DNA of 64,000 bases, taken from positions 3,596,001 through 3,660,000 of the forward strand of contig NZ_BLKZ01000001.1 in the NCBI RefSeq assembly GCF_010723575.1, written 5' to 3'. Below the pieces are notes generated by a model. The model was not told the DNA's origin and made no database searches. It saw nothing but the letters and a program-made list of their open reading frames with translations. The DNA comes from Mycobacterium bourgelatii (GTDB taxonomy: Bacteria > Actinomycetota > Actinomycetes > Mycobacteriales > Mycobacteriaceae). This document shows positions 1 to 8,555 of the stretch, one piece after another. How positions within the stretch are numbered: the stretch's first letter is position 1; the number at the start of each line of letters is the position of its first letter. Made by a program: the position numbers and the translations under genes.

Positions 1-43
1 AGGTCGTCGCTGGCGCCCAAACTGCAATCGTAGGTCGTCAGGA

Positions 44-1651
44 TCACACCATCCCGTTGATGACGAACCGGGACATCTCCTTGCCCGTCTTGCCGTCATA
101 GGCGTGCACGGTGCACACCAGGCAGGAGTCGAAGCTGCGCGCCACGTGGCCGAGCTCGACCGGGTCCTCGAGGTCCACGATCGGCGACCCGACCAGCGCG
201 CTCTCGATGGGGCCGAGCGTCTGGGCGCTGTCGCGGGGTCCGATGTTCCAAGCGGTGGGAGTCACCACCTGGTAGTTCTTGATCTTGTTGTCCTCGATCA
301 CAATCCAGTCCGACAGCGCGCCACGGGCCGCCTCGGTTGATCCGAACCCCATGCCCTCGGCGTGCTCGACTGGCTTTGAGTAGAAGCTCTCTTTGAGGTT
401 CAGCTGGTCGAGCCATTCGCGGGTCCACTTGTAGTACTTGGGGCCCTCGTGCATGCGGGCCAACTGGCGAACCATGACGCTCGGGCCGATCTTGTTGTAG
501 ATGTCCACGAACAGCGGGTCGTTGTCCTGGTGCGCGGCGGCGTTGGGGCCACCGGCGGCCATCCGGCGCGCGAGCGGACCGGCTTCCAACGGGATGTTGC
601 CCAGGTCGCCGACGGCATAGCGTGGCGACTTTGCCCAGCTGTACTTGCCCTGCTTGCGGCCTACCTCGGGGTCGATCGGGATGGTCTCGCCTTCGAACGG
701 GTGCAGCGGCTTGCTGCCCTCGTAGAACGAGTGCGTCACGTCCTCGCGAACATTGGCCTGGTCGAACTCGTACCACTGACCCTTCGCGAACACACCCGAG
801 CGGCCGATCAGCGCGTCATTGCGCCCGTCGATGGTCGGGTTCTCGTACCGCGAAGGGTCGAAATAGGTGCCGGTGGCGATGTAGTTGCCCACGCCGGCGC
901 CGTACTTGTCCAGGCCGACGTCGAGGCAGTAGCGGATGAAGAAGCCGCAGTCGCTGTTGTAGTGCGACTCGTTCTCGTCGACCCAGGCGAGCACGTCCTC
1001 CCAGGTCTTGTTCTCCAGCCACCGGTCGATGGTGCCGCCGAGCCAACGACCTTCGAGCCAGTTGTCCTTCCAGTGTTCCAGGATGGAAATGGAGCGGGTG
1101 ACGTCGGACAACGTTGGCGCGCACATCACCCCTCCAGGCACCATGAAACTCGAATGCGGCCACTGGCCACCGAAAATCGCGTACACCTCAACGGGTTTCG
1201 CCGAAAGCACAACGCCCGGTTGGTAACTCGTGCCGACATACGGGGCGAATCGACGCACCGCCTCGTCGTAGAGCTTGGACTTGGCGTAGTTCTTGTTGGT
1301 CAGGTCGATGGCGAAGAGCGCGTAGAAGTAGCGCGGGATGGACTGCAGCGTTTCGCAGGCCTGACAGATGTTGCGGATCAGAGTTGCGTTGGGCGGCATG
1401 TGCGTTCGCCACGCGGTGTCCAGGGCGTAGGCCGACTTGTACAAGTGGCTGCCGCCGCAGATGCCGCAGATGCGCGGGCACACGATGAGGCCGGCCTGCG
1501 GGTCCTTGCCGCGCAGGATGATTTCGAAGCCGCGGAACATCGCGGCCTCGGTCCAGGCCGATGTGACAACCCCGTCGTCGACGGTGACGCGGACGTCGAG
1601 GTCGCCCTCGACACGCCCTAGCGGGCTGACGAAAAGATCAAGCGCGGTCAT
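44..1651 (-). CDS. hucL: Group 2a [NiFe] uptake hydrogenase large subunit (Huc type)
   Basis: This 535-residue protein is the catalytic large subunit, which binds the NiFe(CN)2CO centre and oxidises H2. The N-terminal metal motif RICGICGGSH gives C62 and C65, and the C-terminal motif DSCLVCTVH gives C510, C513 and H516. The last 19 residues after H516 would be removed by a maturation protease, which is not in the window. The C-terminal motif has Ser where many hydrogenases have Pro (DPCxxC). The start is an ATG behind a strong AGGAGGGA ribosome site. It is the last gene of hucM-hucS-hucL, and the overall sequence closely resembles M. smegmatis Huc, a high-affinity enzyme that scavenges atmospheric H2. 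Similar kinetics here are an inference. Confidence 0.96.
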   Translation of the reverse strand: MTALDLFVSPLGRVEGDLDVRVTVDDGVVTSAWTEAAMFRGFEIILRGKDPQAGLIVCPRICGICGGSHLYKSAYALDTAWRTHMPPNATLIRNICQACETLQSIPRYFYALFAIDLTNKNYAKSKLYDEAVRRFAPYVGTSYQPGVVLSAKPVEVYAIFGGQWPHSSFMVPGGVMCAPTLSDVTRSISILEHWKDNWLEGRWLGGTIDRWLENKTWEDVLAWVDENESHYNSDCGFFIRYCLDVGLDKYGAGVGNYIATGTYFDPSRYENPTIDGRNDALIGRSGVFAKGQWYEFDQANVREDVTHSFYEGSKPLHPFEGETIPIDPEVGRKQGKYSWAKSPRYAVGDLGNIPLEAGPLARRMAAGGPNAAAHQDNDPLFVDIYNKIGPSVMVRQLARMHEGPKYYKWTREWLDQLNLKESFYSKPVEHAEGMGFGSTEAARGALSDWIVIEDNKIKNYQVVTPTAWNIGPRDSAQTLGPIESALVGSPIVDLEDPVELGHVARSFDSCLVCTVHAYDGKTGKEMSRFVINGMV

Positions 1652-1709
1652 GAATGGATCCCTCCTGAAATGTGGGCACTACCAGGGCTGTTGGCGTGCT
1701 GGCCGGTCG

Positions 1710-2681
1710 TCAGACGACGAACATGTCTTCTTTGGACCACTGCGGCGCGGCGATGCGCGCGGCCGCGGCGTGCGCCATGTAGGTGAGGTGGTCCGAACCC
1801 TCGGGCACTTCCTTGGGGATCATGCCGCTGACCTTCTGGGTCTTGAACACGGTTCCCGGCGCCAGGTCGAAGTGCGGGAATTCCGGTTCGGTGCAACCCA
1901 GGCAGGGCATGCCGGCACGGGTCTTCGACGACTGGCGGTTCCACAGGATCCGGTTGCAGGGCGAGTGGGTCATCGGGCCCCGGCAGCCGAATTCGTAGAA
2001 CAGGCATCCGGTGCGGGTGCCCTCACCGAAGGACAGCGTCGATTGCTTGTATTCGAAGAATTGCACACGGGTGCAACCGGTTTGGGTGAAGGTCTTGAAG
2101 AACGTCTCGGGCCGGTGCAGCTCGTCGAGCGTGATGTCGCCCGCGCGGCCGGTGGCCAACGCGACGATGATCTGGGTGATCCAGTCCGGGTGGGCGGGGC
2201 AGCCCGGAATGTTGATCACGGGCAGGCCCATCTTCGACCGGAAGTCCGGCCCCAGGAACCCGCCCTTCTCGCGCTTGTGGAACTGCAGGCCGGTCGACCC
2301 CGAGGGGTTCGGCTCCATGGCGGGGATGCCACCGAAGCAGGCGCAGTCGCCGATGGCGACCACGATCTGCGCGGCGGCGGCGAGGTCGGTGACCCAGTCC
2401 TTCATCGGCCGGTCGGCGAACATGTCCATCCGGCCGGTGCCGTTGGGCGCTTCGATGACGGTGCCCTCGAACACGAAGATGTCCAGCGGCCGGTCGCCCT
2501 TGGCGCAATCCCAGAAAACCTTCTGTGCATTCTTTCCGAGCTCGAGCCCCAACGACGGATGCCATAACAGATCCAGTCCGAAATCGACGATCAAGTCGAC
2601 GACATTCGGCTCCTCGGCATTGAGAAATGACATGGTATTTCCGCTACAAGCACCGCCCTGAAACCACAAAACGGAAGCCAT
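1710..2681 (-). CDS. hucS: Group 2a [NiFe] uptake hydrogenase small subunit (Huc type)
   Basis: This 323-residue small subunit carries the iron-sulfur relay that takes electrons from the NiFe site of HucL. It has no Tat signal peptide: it begins MASVLWFQGGACSG, as expected for cytoplasm-facing group 2a enzymes. Cluster ligands come from C12, the GDCACFGG and PGCPAHPDW segments, the FGCRGP segment and the MPCLGC segment. The first of these motifs and the long conserved C-terminus closely match M. smegmatis HucS as known from the literature. The ATG sits behind a GAGGAG site, 75 nt after hucM and 58 nt before hucL, so the three genes look like one operon. Confidence 0.96.
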   Translation of the reverse strand: MASVLWFQGGACSGNTMSFLNAEEPNVVDLIVDFGLDLLWHPSLGLELGKNAQKVFWDCAKGDRPLDIFVFEGTVIEAPNGTGRMDMFADRPMKDWVTDLAAAAQIVVAIGDCACFGGIPAMEPNPSGSTGLQFHKREKGGFLGPDFRSKMGLPVINIPGCPAHPDWITQIIVALATGRAGDITLDELHRPETFFKTFTQTGCTRVQFFEYKQSTLSFGEGTRTGCLFYEFGCRGPMTHSPCNRILWNRQSSKTRAGMPCLGCTEPEFPHFDLAPGTVFKTQKVSGMIPKEVPEGSDHLTYMAHAAAARIAAPQWSKEDMFVV

Positions 2682-2756
2682 CAGAACTCCTCTCGAATAG
2701 CGGCCGAGGGCGCGACCGCATTTTGGTAAATCGTGGGCTGCGAAAACGTTTTTTGG

Positions 2757-3281
2757 TTATCGGGGTAAACGCCGGCCGAACGCCCGGGCCACCTGCACCA
2801 GGAAGCCCATACCTCGGCTGACGTCCTTGTCCTTGCTGACCCGCCATAGCCCCATCAAACCCTTGGGGCCACCTGGATCGGCCGTCGCGGCAGCTTTGCC
2901 TTCGACCAGCGCCTGCCCCAACTCCACCAGGACATCCGCGGTCTGCGGCTCAACGAGCGGCGAATGCAGGATCTTGTTCAACGCCGGCGTGGCGTCGACC
3001 AGCGCCGACGTCAGTGACGCCAGGCTGGACACCAGCGCCTGAAGGTCCACCGATTGCAGCTCGGCTTGCACCCCCGTGCGCAGTTCGCCGACCGCCGAGG
3101 CCAACGAATCGCTGATCGCGTCGCCGCGCCGCACAAACCCGTCCAAACCGCTGAGCAGAACCGCCAACAGGTCGGCGTGGTCGAGCAGGGTGTTGAGCGA
3201 CGCGGCGATCGCGGGGTCGTCGAGCCGCTCACGCAGCTGGTCGGCCGGCGAGAGCGTGGCAACCTGACCGTTTGCTGACAT
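2757..3281 (-). CDS. hucM: HucM-like stalk protein, DUF1641-type
   Basis: This 174-residue protein lies directly upstream of hucS and hucL. In M. smegmatis the gene in this position encodes HucM, which scaffolds the Huc oligomer and carries menaquinone to it through a membrane-associated stalk. The sequence shown here is rich in Leu, Ala and amphipathic helix, with a glycine-rich GGPKGLMGLWR segment near the end and a basic C-terminus, and has no predicted transmembrane segment that I can see. The reading frame is open further upstream, but the ATG at 3281 has a GGAGG site 5 nt before it and is the better start. The HucM assignment rests mainly on position and size and is slightly less sure than the subunits. 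Confidence 0.82.
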   Translation of the reverse strand: MSANGQVATLSPADQLRERLDDPAIAASLNTLLDHADLLAVLLSGLDGFVRRGDAISDSLASAVGELRTGVQAELQSVDLQALVSSLASLTSALVDATPALNKILHSPLVEPQTADVLVELGQALVEGKAAATADPGGPKGLMGLWRVSKDKDVSRGMGFLVQVARAFGRRLPR

Positions 3282-3326
3282 AGCACCTCCCTCAGGGGAT
3301 CGGGCGGGCTGTACCCGATCCTGGGC

Positions 3327-3346
3327 GGCCACAGAACGCTGTGGCC
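3327..3346. repeat. Perfect inverted repeat upstream of the huc operon
   Basis: GGCCACAG and CTGTGGCC form a perfect 8-bp stem around the 4-nt loop AACG. The repeat lies 45 bp upstream of the hucM start and about 190 bp upstream of the divergent AraC-type gene. It could be an operator for that regulator or a hairpin in the huc 5' leader. There is no T-tract, so it is not a normal intrinsic terminator. Confidence 0.5.
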
Positions 3347-3536
3347 CCGATCACAAAGCTAGCGACCAGTTTGGGGCCTGCCTATCGCTTTCGCGCAACT
3401 GCTGTCAGAATTGCGAAGAGTTCCGCCCGCTGGTGCGCGTCGATGCCTGAGAGGCTTGCATGATCACCACCGATTATTTAGTGCACACTTTACCTTCGAA
3501 ACGGGCTCGTTTACGGCTGCAACCAGGGTTTACGCC

Positions 3537-4598
3537 GTGTCGCGACTGACTCGACTGGGCTACATCGACGTTCGCCGGACTTCGAACCCGGTGCGACGCA
3601 AAGTGCGCTCGCGCGGTGTCCCGCCGGCCCTGGCGGACAACGAAATCTTCTATACCGAGAGCCCGAACGAGGCCATGCGGCTGATGGCCAAGGCGTTGGC
3701 GCCGTTGTCGCTGCACGTCCATCCCGAGGACGCCGACGGGTTTGCTGCGACCATGCACGGGGTGCGGCTGCGCAACGTCAGCATGTTGTACCTCGACGTC
3801 CATGTGGCGGCGACCATCGACATTCCCGCGCTCGGCCAGTACTACGGCGTGCACATGCCCATGAACGGCCGCGCCCTGGTCGACCACCGCGGCCACAGCT
3901 TCGAGGCCAACACCATCCGCGCGCTGGTGACCAGTCCCGGGGAGGCCCTGCACATCCAGTTCGACCACGACTCCCCGCAGTTGCTGATCCGGATCGAACA
4001 ACGCGCGATGGCAGCGCACCTGACCCGGCTGTTGGGCCGCAGCCTGAGCAAGCCGTTGGAGTTCGAGCCCGAGTTCGACCTGGCGACCGAAGCCGCGATG
4101 CGCTGGCACACCGCCGTCCAGCTGATCCATTCCGAGGTGTTCCACCCGGGGTCGCTGATTCAGCGAGGCCAGGGCATCGGCGCGATCGAGGAACTGCTGA
4201 TGAGCACTTTGCTGCACTTGCAGCAGTCCAACTACTACGAGGAGTTCCTGCAGCCGGTCCAGCCGGATCCGCGCCGAGTCGTGGTGCACGACGCGATGAA
4301 CTACATCGACGACCATCTGGCCGAGCGGATCACGATGGAAGACCTCGCCAAGGCGGTACACATGAGCGTGCGGTCGATTCAGCAGGGGTTTCGCGAAGAA
4401 CTCAACATGACCCCGATGACCTACGTCCGCGAACGCCGGCTCGAGCGGGTGCACGAGGAGCTGATGGACGCGATGCCGTCCGACGGTGTGACGGTCACGG
4501 CCGTCGCCGAACGCTGGGGGTTCCACCACCTCGGCAGCTTTGCTGTGGAGTACCGCAAGCGGTGGGGCGAGGCACCTTCGGACACGCTGCGGCGGTGA
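3537..4598 (+). CDS. AraC-family transcriptional regulator
   Basis: The protein has an N-terminal cupin-like AraC-binding domain (about residues 20-190) and a C-terminal double helix-turn-helix with the family signature around ITMEDLAKAVHMSVRSIQQG and PMTYVRERRLERVHEEL. It diverges from hucMSL across an intergenic region with an inverted repeat, so control of the hydrogenase is a reasonable inference. The GTG at 3537 gives 353 residues. The frame stays open upstream to a TTG at 3411, which would add 42 low-complexity residues, and neither start has a convincing ribosome site. The effector ligand cannot be read from the sequence. Confidence 0.88.
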   Translation: MSRLTRLGYIDVRRTSNPVRRKVRSRGVPPALADNEIFYTESPNEAMRLMAKALAPLSLHVHPEDADGFAATMHGVRLRNVSMLYLDVHVAATIDIPALGQYYGVHMPMNGRALVDHRGHSFEANTIRALVTSPGEALHIQFDHDSPQLLIRIEQRAMAAHLTRLLGRSLSKPLEFEPEFDLATEAAMRWHTAVQLIHSEVFHPGSLIQRGQGIGAIEELLMSTLLHLQQSNYYEEFLQPVQPDPRRVVVHDAMNYIDDHLAERITMEDLAKAVHMSVRSIQQGFREELNMTPMTYVRERRLERVHEELMDAMPSDGVTVTAVAERWGFHHLGSFAVEYRKRWGEAPSDTLRR

Positions 4599-4670
4599 GT
4601 GCGCTTTGGCGTTGACGCTGCGCTCGGGGCGGTGTCCTCTCGCATTTTCCCGCCCAGGACGCAGCCTCAA

Positions 4671-5573
4671 CTAGGACGCGCGCCGCGCCGCGCTGACCTG
4701 CCGCCAGCCGAGCTCCTGGTGGGACACCAAGTGGTCGATCAACAGCTCGGTCGCCATCGGCGGCGTGGGCTGGCTGACGACGTGCCAGGGCCGCTTGATC
4801 GGAGTGCCCGGCACGGGCAGTTCTACCAGCGTGCCGGACTCCAGCTCGCGGCGCACCGCTTGACGCGACACCAACGTGACGCCCAGCCCCGCGACGGCCG
4901 CGGACACCACCGCGCTGTGTGACCCCAGCACCAGCTGCGGCGGCGTGACATCCAACTCCTCGAGCAGCGTCATCAGCGTGGACCGGGTGCCCGACCCCTG
5001 CTCGCGCAACAGCCAGGTCGCGGTCCCCGGCGCGAAGCCGTCGGCAACCTCGGGCGGGCCCACCACGATCAGCGTGTTCGGGCTGATCGCCCGCACCCGG
5101 ACCTTCTTGCGCAGCTCCTCGGGCGGGCGGCCCGCGAAAACCAGGTCGACCTCGTGCCGCGCCAGCATCGGCCACAGCGCGCCCCGCGCCGCCACTTCGA
5201 CGTGCAGGGTCACGCCGGGATGCTCCGCGCGAAACGACGCCAGCGCCGCCGGGATCAACAATTCGCCGGCCGACGTCACCGCGGCCAGCCGGATCGAACC
5301 GTTCTCCGGATCCGCCTCGCCGCGGGCGGCCGAGATCGCCTCGTCGTGCAGGCCCAGGATGCGCCGCGCGTACTCCACGTACCGCAGCCCCGCCGGCGTC
5401 AGGCGCACTCCACGACCGTGCCGGTCGACGAGGGCGATGCCGATGTCGCTGCTCAACGCCCGTATTGCCGACGAGATCGACGACTCGGTGACCACCAGCC
5501 GTTCGGCGGCGCCGCGCACCGAACCGGTATCGGCCACCTCGACCAGCGCCCGCAGGCGCGCGTTGGTTGTCAT
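4671..5573 (-). CDS. cbbR: LysR-family regulator of RuBisCO genes, CbbR-like
   Basis: This is a 300-residue LysR-type regulator. The N-terminal winged helix-turn-helix spans about residues 1-60 (DTGSVRGAAERLVVTESSIS) and is followed by a periplasmic-binding-like effector domain. Its ATG overlaps the cbbX stop codon as ATGA, making it the last gene of cbbL-cbbS-cbbX-cbbR. CbbR proteins usually diverge from cbbL, so the same-strand downstream position here is less usual but still consistent with autoregulation inside the operon. CbbR proteins normally sense Calvin-cycle metabolites or NADPH, but the effector here is unknown. The assignment as CbbR is from context. Confidence 0.85.
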   Translation of the reverse strand: MTTNARLRALVEVADTGSVRGAAERLVVTESSISSAIRALSSDIGIALVDRHGRGVRLTPAGLRYVEYARRILGLHDEAISAARGEADPENGSIRLAAVTSAGELLIPAALASFRAEHPGVTLHVEVAARGALWPMLARHEVDLVFAGRPPEELRKKVRVRAISPNTLIVVGPPEVADGFAPGTATWLLREQGSGTRSTLMTLLEELDVTPPQLVLGSHSAVVSAAVAGLGVTLVSRQAVRRELESGTLVELPVPGTPIKRPWHVVSQPTPPMATELLIDHLVSHQELGWRQVSAARRAS

Positions 5574-6532
5574 GCGCTCTCCCGTGTCTCGAACACCCGG
5601 CTGGCCAACAGGTCTACGGCTTCGATGGTGGTCAGCGCGTCCAGTCCCACTGGCGCGTCCGCTTGTTCCAAGAGCCGCCGCGCGTGCCGCAGCCGGGCCC
5701 GCTCCAGCGCATTGCGCACGCTGCGCGCGTTGGCGAACCACGGCTGGTCGCGGCGCCGGTTCAGGTACTGCCGCAGCACCACCTTGGCCTCCTCGGAGAA
5801 TCGGTAACCCAGGCCGGCGATCATCAGCCCGGCGATCTGCTCGAGTTCGCCGACCGTGTAGTCGGGGAACGAGATGTGGTGGGCGACTCGGCTCTGCATT
5901 CCTGGGTTGGCGGAGAAGAACCGCCCCATCTTGTCGGCGTAGCCGGCCAGGATCACCACCAGATCGTCGCGGTTGTTCTCCATCACCTGCAGCAGGATCT
6001 CGATGGCCTCGCCGCCGTAGTCGCGCTCGTTTTCGGCCTTGTACAGGTAGTAGGCCTCGTCGATGAACAGCACCCCGCCCATCGCCCGCTTGATGACTTC
6101 CTTCGTCTTCGGCGCGGTGTGGCCGACGTACTCGCCGACCAGATCGTCGCGCGTCACGCTGACCAGGTGTCCGCGCCGCAGGTAGCCCAGGCGATGCAAG
6201 AGGTCCGCCATCCGCATCGCGACGGTGGTCTTGCCGGTGCCCGGGTTTCCGGTGAAGCACATGTGCAGGGTGGGCCGCGGCGCGCTGACCCCGAATCGTT
6301 CCCGCATACGGTCGACCAGCAGCAGCGCGGCGATCTCGGCGATCCGGGTCTTCACCGGTACCAGCCCGACGAGTTCACGGTCCAGCGCGGACAACACCTC
6401 GTCGATGCCCGAGCGCGCCCGGGCCGCCGCCAGGTCGACAGTGGCATCCGGGCCGAGCACCTCCTCGGCGGGGTCGGCGGGGGCGGCGGGGTTCAGGCCG
6501 GCGGCGCCCGGCCGGAAACCGAACGCGGTCAC
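5570..6532 (-). CDS. cbbX: Red-type RuBisCO activase CbbX (AAA+ ATPase)
   Basis: CbbX is a hexameric AAA+ ATPase that pulls on the C-terminus of red-type RuBisCO to release inhibitory sugar phosphates. Walker A is GNPGTGKT, Walker B is VLFIDEAYYLY, and the family-specific loop KAENERDYGGEAIE follows. The 320-residue product starts at a GTG that overlaps the cbbS stop as GTGA. The 20-25 residues before the conserved core (RARSGIDEVLSALD onward) are proline- and alanine-rich. Its presence right after cbbS supports assignment of the RuBisCO to form IC (red type). Confidence 0.95.
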   Translation of the reverse strand: MTAFGFRPGAAGLNPAAPADPAEEVLGPDATVDLAAARARSGIDEVLSALDRELVGLVPVKTRIAEIAALLLVDRMRERFGVSAPRPTLHMCFTGNPGTGKTTVAMRMADLLHRLGYLRRGHLVSVTRDDLVGEYVGHTAPKTKEVIKRAMGGVLFIDEAYYLYKAENERDYGGEAIEILLQVMENNRDDLVVILAGYADKMGRFFSANPGMQSRVAHHISFPDYTVGELEQIAGLMIAGLGYRFSEEAKVVLRQYLNRRRDQPWFANARSVRNALERARLRHARRLLEQADAPVGLDALTTIEAVDLLASRVFETRESA

Positions 6533-6954
6533 GGCGCCTCGTACCGCTGCCCGACGGGCCGCTCGGTGGCATACGCGTACGTGGTGTAGCCGATCCGGCG
6601 GTCCGCCCGCTCGGCGCGCTCCAGCCGGAACCCGGGTTCTTCGGCGGGCCGGTTCACGATGAACGACAGCGCCGTCGTCTGTCGCCCCAGGCTGGCGTCG
6701 TACGCATTGAGCCGGATGTAGCTGTTCGGATAGGCCGCCCGGCAGGCGTTGACCTCGAGCAGCACCCCCGCCGCGTCCCTGAGGTCGAACATCGGCAGCC
6801 CCCACATCTCCCAGTAGGTGTTGCGGGGATGCGGGTCGTCGGTGAATTCCACCGACAGCGGCCACCCGTGCTCCAGCGCATAGCTGATCTGCGCCTTGAT
6901 CTCGTCGTCGGTGAAGTCGGGCAGGTAGGAAAAGGTGCCCTGGGTGATGCGCAT
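6529..6954 (-). CDS. cbbS: RuBisCO small subunit, red type (form IC)
   Basis: This 141-residue small subunit assembles with CbbL into the L8S8 carboxylase. It begins MRITQGTFSYLPDFTDDEI, which is typical of red-type small subunits, and contains the core WEMWGLPMFD and the extended C-terminus (about 30 residues) that forms the beta-hairpin in form IC/ID enzymes. The ATG has a GAGGAG site. It lies 21 nt after cbbL, and its stop overlaps the cbbX start by 4 nt. Confidence 0.96.
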   Translation of the reverse strand: MRITQGTFSYLPDFTDDEIKAQISYALEHGWPLSVEFTDDPHPRNTYWEMWGLPMFDLRDAAGVLLEVNACRAAYPNSYIRLNAYDASLGRQTTALSFIVNRPAEEPGFRLERAERADRRIGYTTYAYATERPVGQRYEAP

Positions 6955-6975
6955 GCTGATGTGCTCCTCTCGCCG

Positions 6976-8406
6976 TCAGACCCTCGTCGGCGTCGCGACG
7001 ACGTCGGGGGTGTCGGTGGATTCGTAGTTGAACGTGATGTCGCCCCAGGTGGCCAGCGCGGTGTCCAGAGCGCGGTTGCGCGCCGCGGCCTTCTTGAGGA
7101 TTTCGGGGCCCTCTTTGTAGTAGTCGCGGCCTTCGTTGCGGGCCTTGATCATCGCCTCCAACGCGACACGGTTGGCCTCGGCTCCGGCCGCGATGCCCAT
7201 CGGATGACCGATGGTGCCGCCGCCGAACTGCAACACCACGTCCTCGCCGAGGTAGTGGATGAGCTGGTGCATCTGGCCGGCGTGGATACCGCCGGACGCG
7301 ACCGGCATGACACCGGGCATCGACGCCCAGTCCTGGTCGAAGTACAGGCCTTCGACCGGGTCGGCCGGCACGCTGTTGAGCCGCAGGGTGTCGTAGAAAC
7401 CGCGGGTCGTGTTGGGGTCGCCCTCCAACTTTCCGACGACCGTCCCGGCGTGGATGTGGTCGACGCCGGCCAGCCGCATCCACTTGGCGATGACCCGGAA
7501 GCTGATGCCGTGCGTCTTCTGCCGGGTGTAAGTGCCATGTCCGGCGCGGTGCAGGTGCAGCAGGACGCCGTTCTTGCGCGCCCACTTGGCCATCGACTGG
7601 ATCGCGGTGTACCCGATCGTCAGGTCGATCATGACGACCACCGAGCCGAGTTCCGCGGCGAATTCGGCCCGCTCGTACATCTCCTCCATGGTTCCGGCGG
7701 TGACGTTGAGGTAGTGGCCCTTGATCTCACCGGTCGCCGCCTGGGCCCGGTTGACCGCTTCCATGCAGAACAGGAACCGATCGCGCCACCGCATGAACGG
7801 TTGGGAGTTGATGTTCTCGTCGTCCTTGGTGAAGTCCAGCCCGCCGCGCAGTGCCTCGTAGACGACCCGGCCGTAGTTGCGCGCGGAGAGCCCGAGCTTG
7901 GGTTTGGTGGTGGCGCCCAACAGCGGGCGGCCGAACTTGTTGAGGTACTCGCGTTCCATCACGATGCCGTGGGCGGGGCCTTGGAAGGTCTTGACGTAGT
8001 GGGTGGGAATCCGCATGTCTTCCAGGCGCAGCGCCTTGAGCGGCTTGAAGCCGAACACGTTGCCGATGATCGAACTGGTCAGGTTCGCGATCGAGCCTTC
8101 TTCGAACAGGTCGAGGTCGTAGGCGATCCAGGCGATCCACTGCCCGGGCGCGTTGGGCACCGCCTCCACCCGGTAGCACTTGGCCTGGTAGTGCTCGAAG
8201 GTGGTGAGCCGGTCGGTCCAGACCACCGTCCAGGTCGCGGTGCTTGATTCGCCGGCGACCGCGGCACCGGCCTCCTCCGGCGGGACACCCTCCTGCGGGG
8301 TGATCCGGAAGGCGCACAACACGTCGGTGTCCTTCGGCACATAGTCCGGCTGCCAGTAACCCATTTCCGCATACGGGATCACTCCCGCGTTCCATCTCTC
8401 CGTCAT
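6976..8406 (-). CDS. cbbL: RuBisCO large subunit, form IC
   Basis: This 476-residue large subunit catalyses carboxylation of ribulose-1,5-bisphosphate. The active site looks complete. The base lysine lies in TTKPKLG (K168). The carbamylated lysine and metal ligands lie in DFTKDDEN (K194, D196, E197). The HLHRAGH motif, loop 6 (GKLEGD) and the phosphate-binding ASGGIH and GGGTIGHP segments are all present. The C-terminal tail after NYESTD is of the red type that CbbX engages. It leads the cbbLSX-cbbR operon and diverges from the class I aldolase gene. There is no obvious ribosome site before the ATG. Confidence 0.98.
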   Translation of the reverse strand: MTERWNAGVIPYAEMGYWQPDYVPKDTDVLCAFRITPQEGVPPEEAGAAVAGESSTATWTVVWTDRLTTFEHYQAKCYRVEAVPNAPGQWIAWIAYDLDLFEEGSIANLTSSIIGNVFGFKPLKALRLEDMRIPTHYVKTFQGPAHGIVMEREYLNKFGRPLLGATTKPKLGLSARNYGRVVYEALRGGLDFTKDDENINSQPFMRWRDRFLFCMEAVNRAQAATGEIKGHYLNVTAGTMEEMYERAEFAAELGSVVVMIDLTIGYTAIQSMAKWARKNGVLLHLHRAGHGTYTRQKTHGISFRVIAKWMRLAGVDHIHAGTVVGKLEGDPNTTRGFYDTLRLNSVPADPVEGLYFDQDWASMPGVMPVASGGIHAGQMHQLIHYLGEDVVLQFGGGTIGHPMGIAAGAEANRVALEAMIKARNEGRDYYKEGPEILKKAAARNRALDTALATWGDITFNYESTDTPDVVATPTRV

Positions 8407-8427
8407 GGCTCGAATGCTGTCAGCGCG

Positions 8428-8469
8428 ATACTGAAGCTGTCTATCGAGAATAAGCCCTCAATACTGAAG
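8428..8469. promoter_or_regulatory. Direct repeat upstream of cbbL, possible CbbR operator
   Basis: The 9-mer ATACTGAAG occurs at 8428-8436 and again at 8461-8469, in the same orientation and 33 bp apart, that is, about three helical turns. Read toward cbbL it is CTTCAGTAT twice, starting about 22 bp upstream of the start codon. LysR regulators bind repeated half-sites with this kind of spacing, so this is a candidate CbbR site in the cbbL/aldolase divergent region. No binding consensus for this regulator is known to me. Confidence 0.45.
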
Positions 8470-8555
8470 TAAATAGTTAAGTGTCATCCGCTACCCCGCA
8501 CGTTCCACCGATCGGGTGACGCCGTGGCGGAGGCCGGCTTCTTACCGTGTGGCGC

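Noticed and set aside
449..1621. A 390-codon open frame antisense to hucL
   Set aside because: It has no recognisable motif or ribosome site and is fully explained by the hydrogenase large subunit on the minus strand.
5574..6260. N-terminal extension of the LysR-type regulator to 529 residues
   Set aside because: The extra part is an out-of-frame reading of cbbX. The helix-turn-helix start at 5573 overlaps the cbbX stop in the normal ATGA way.
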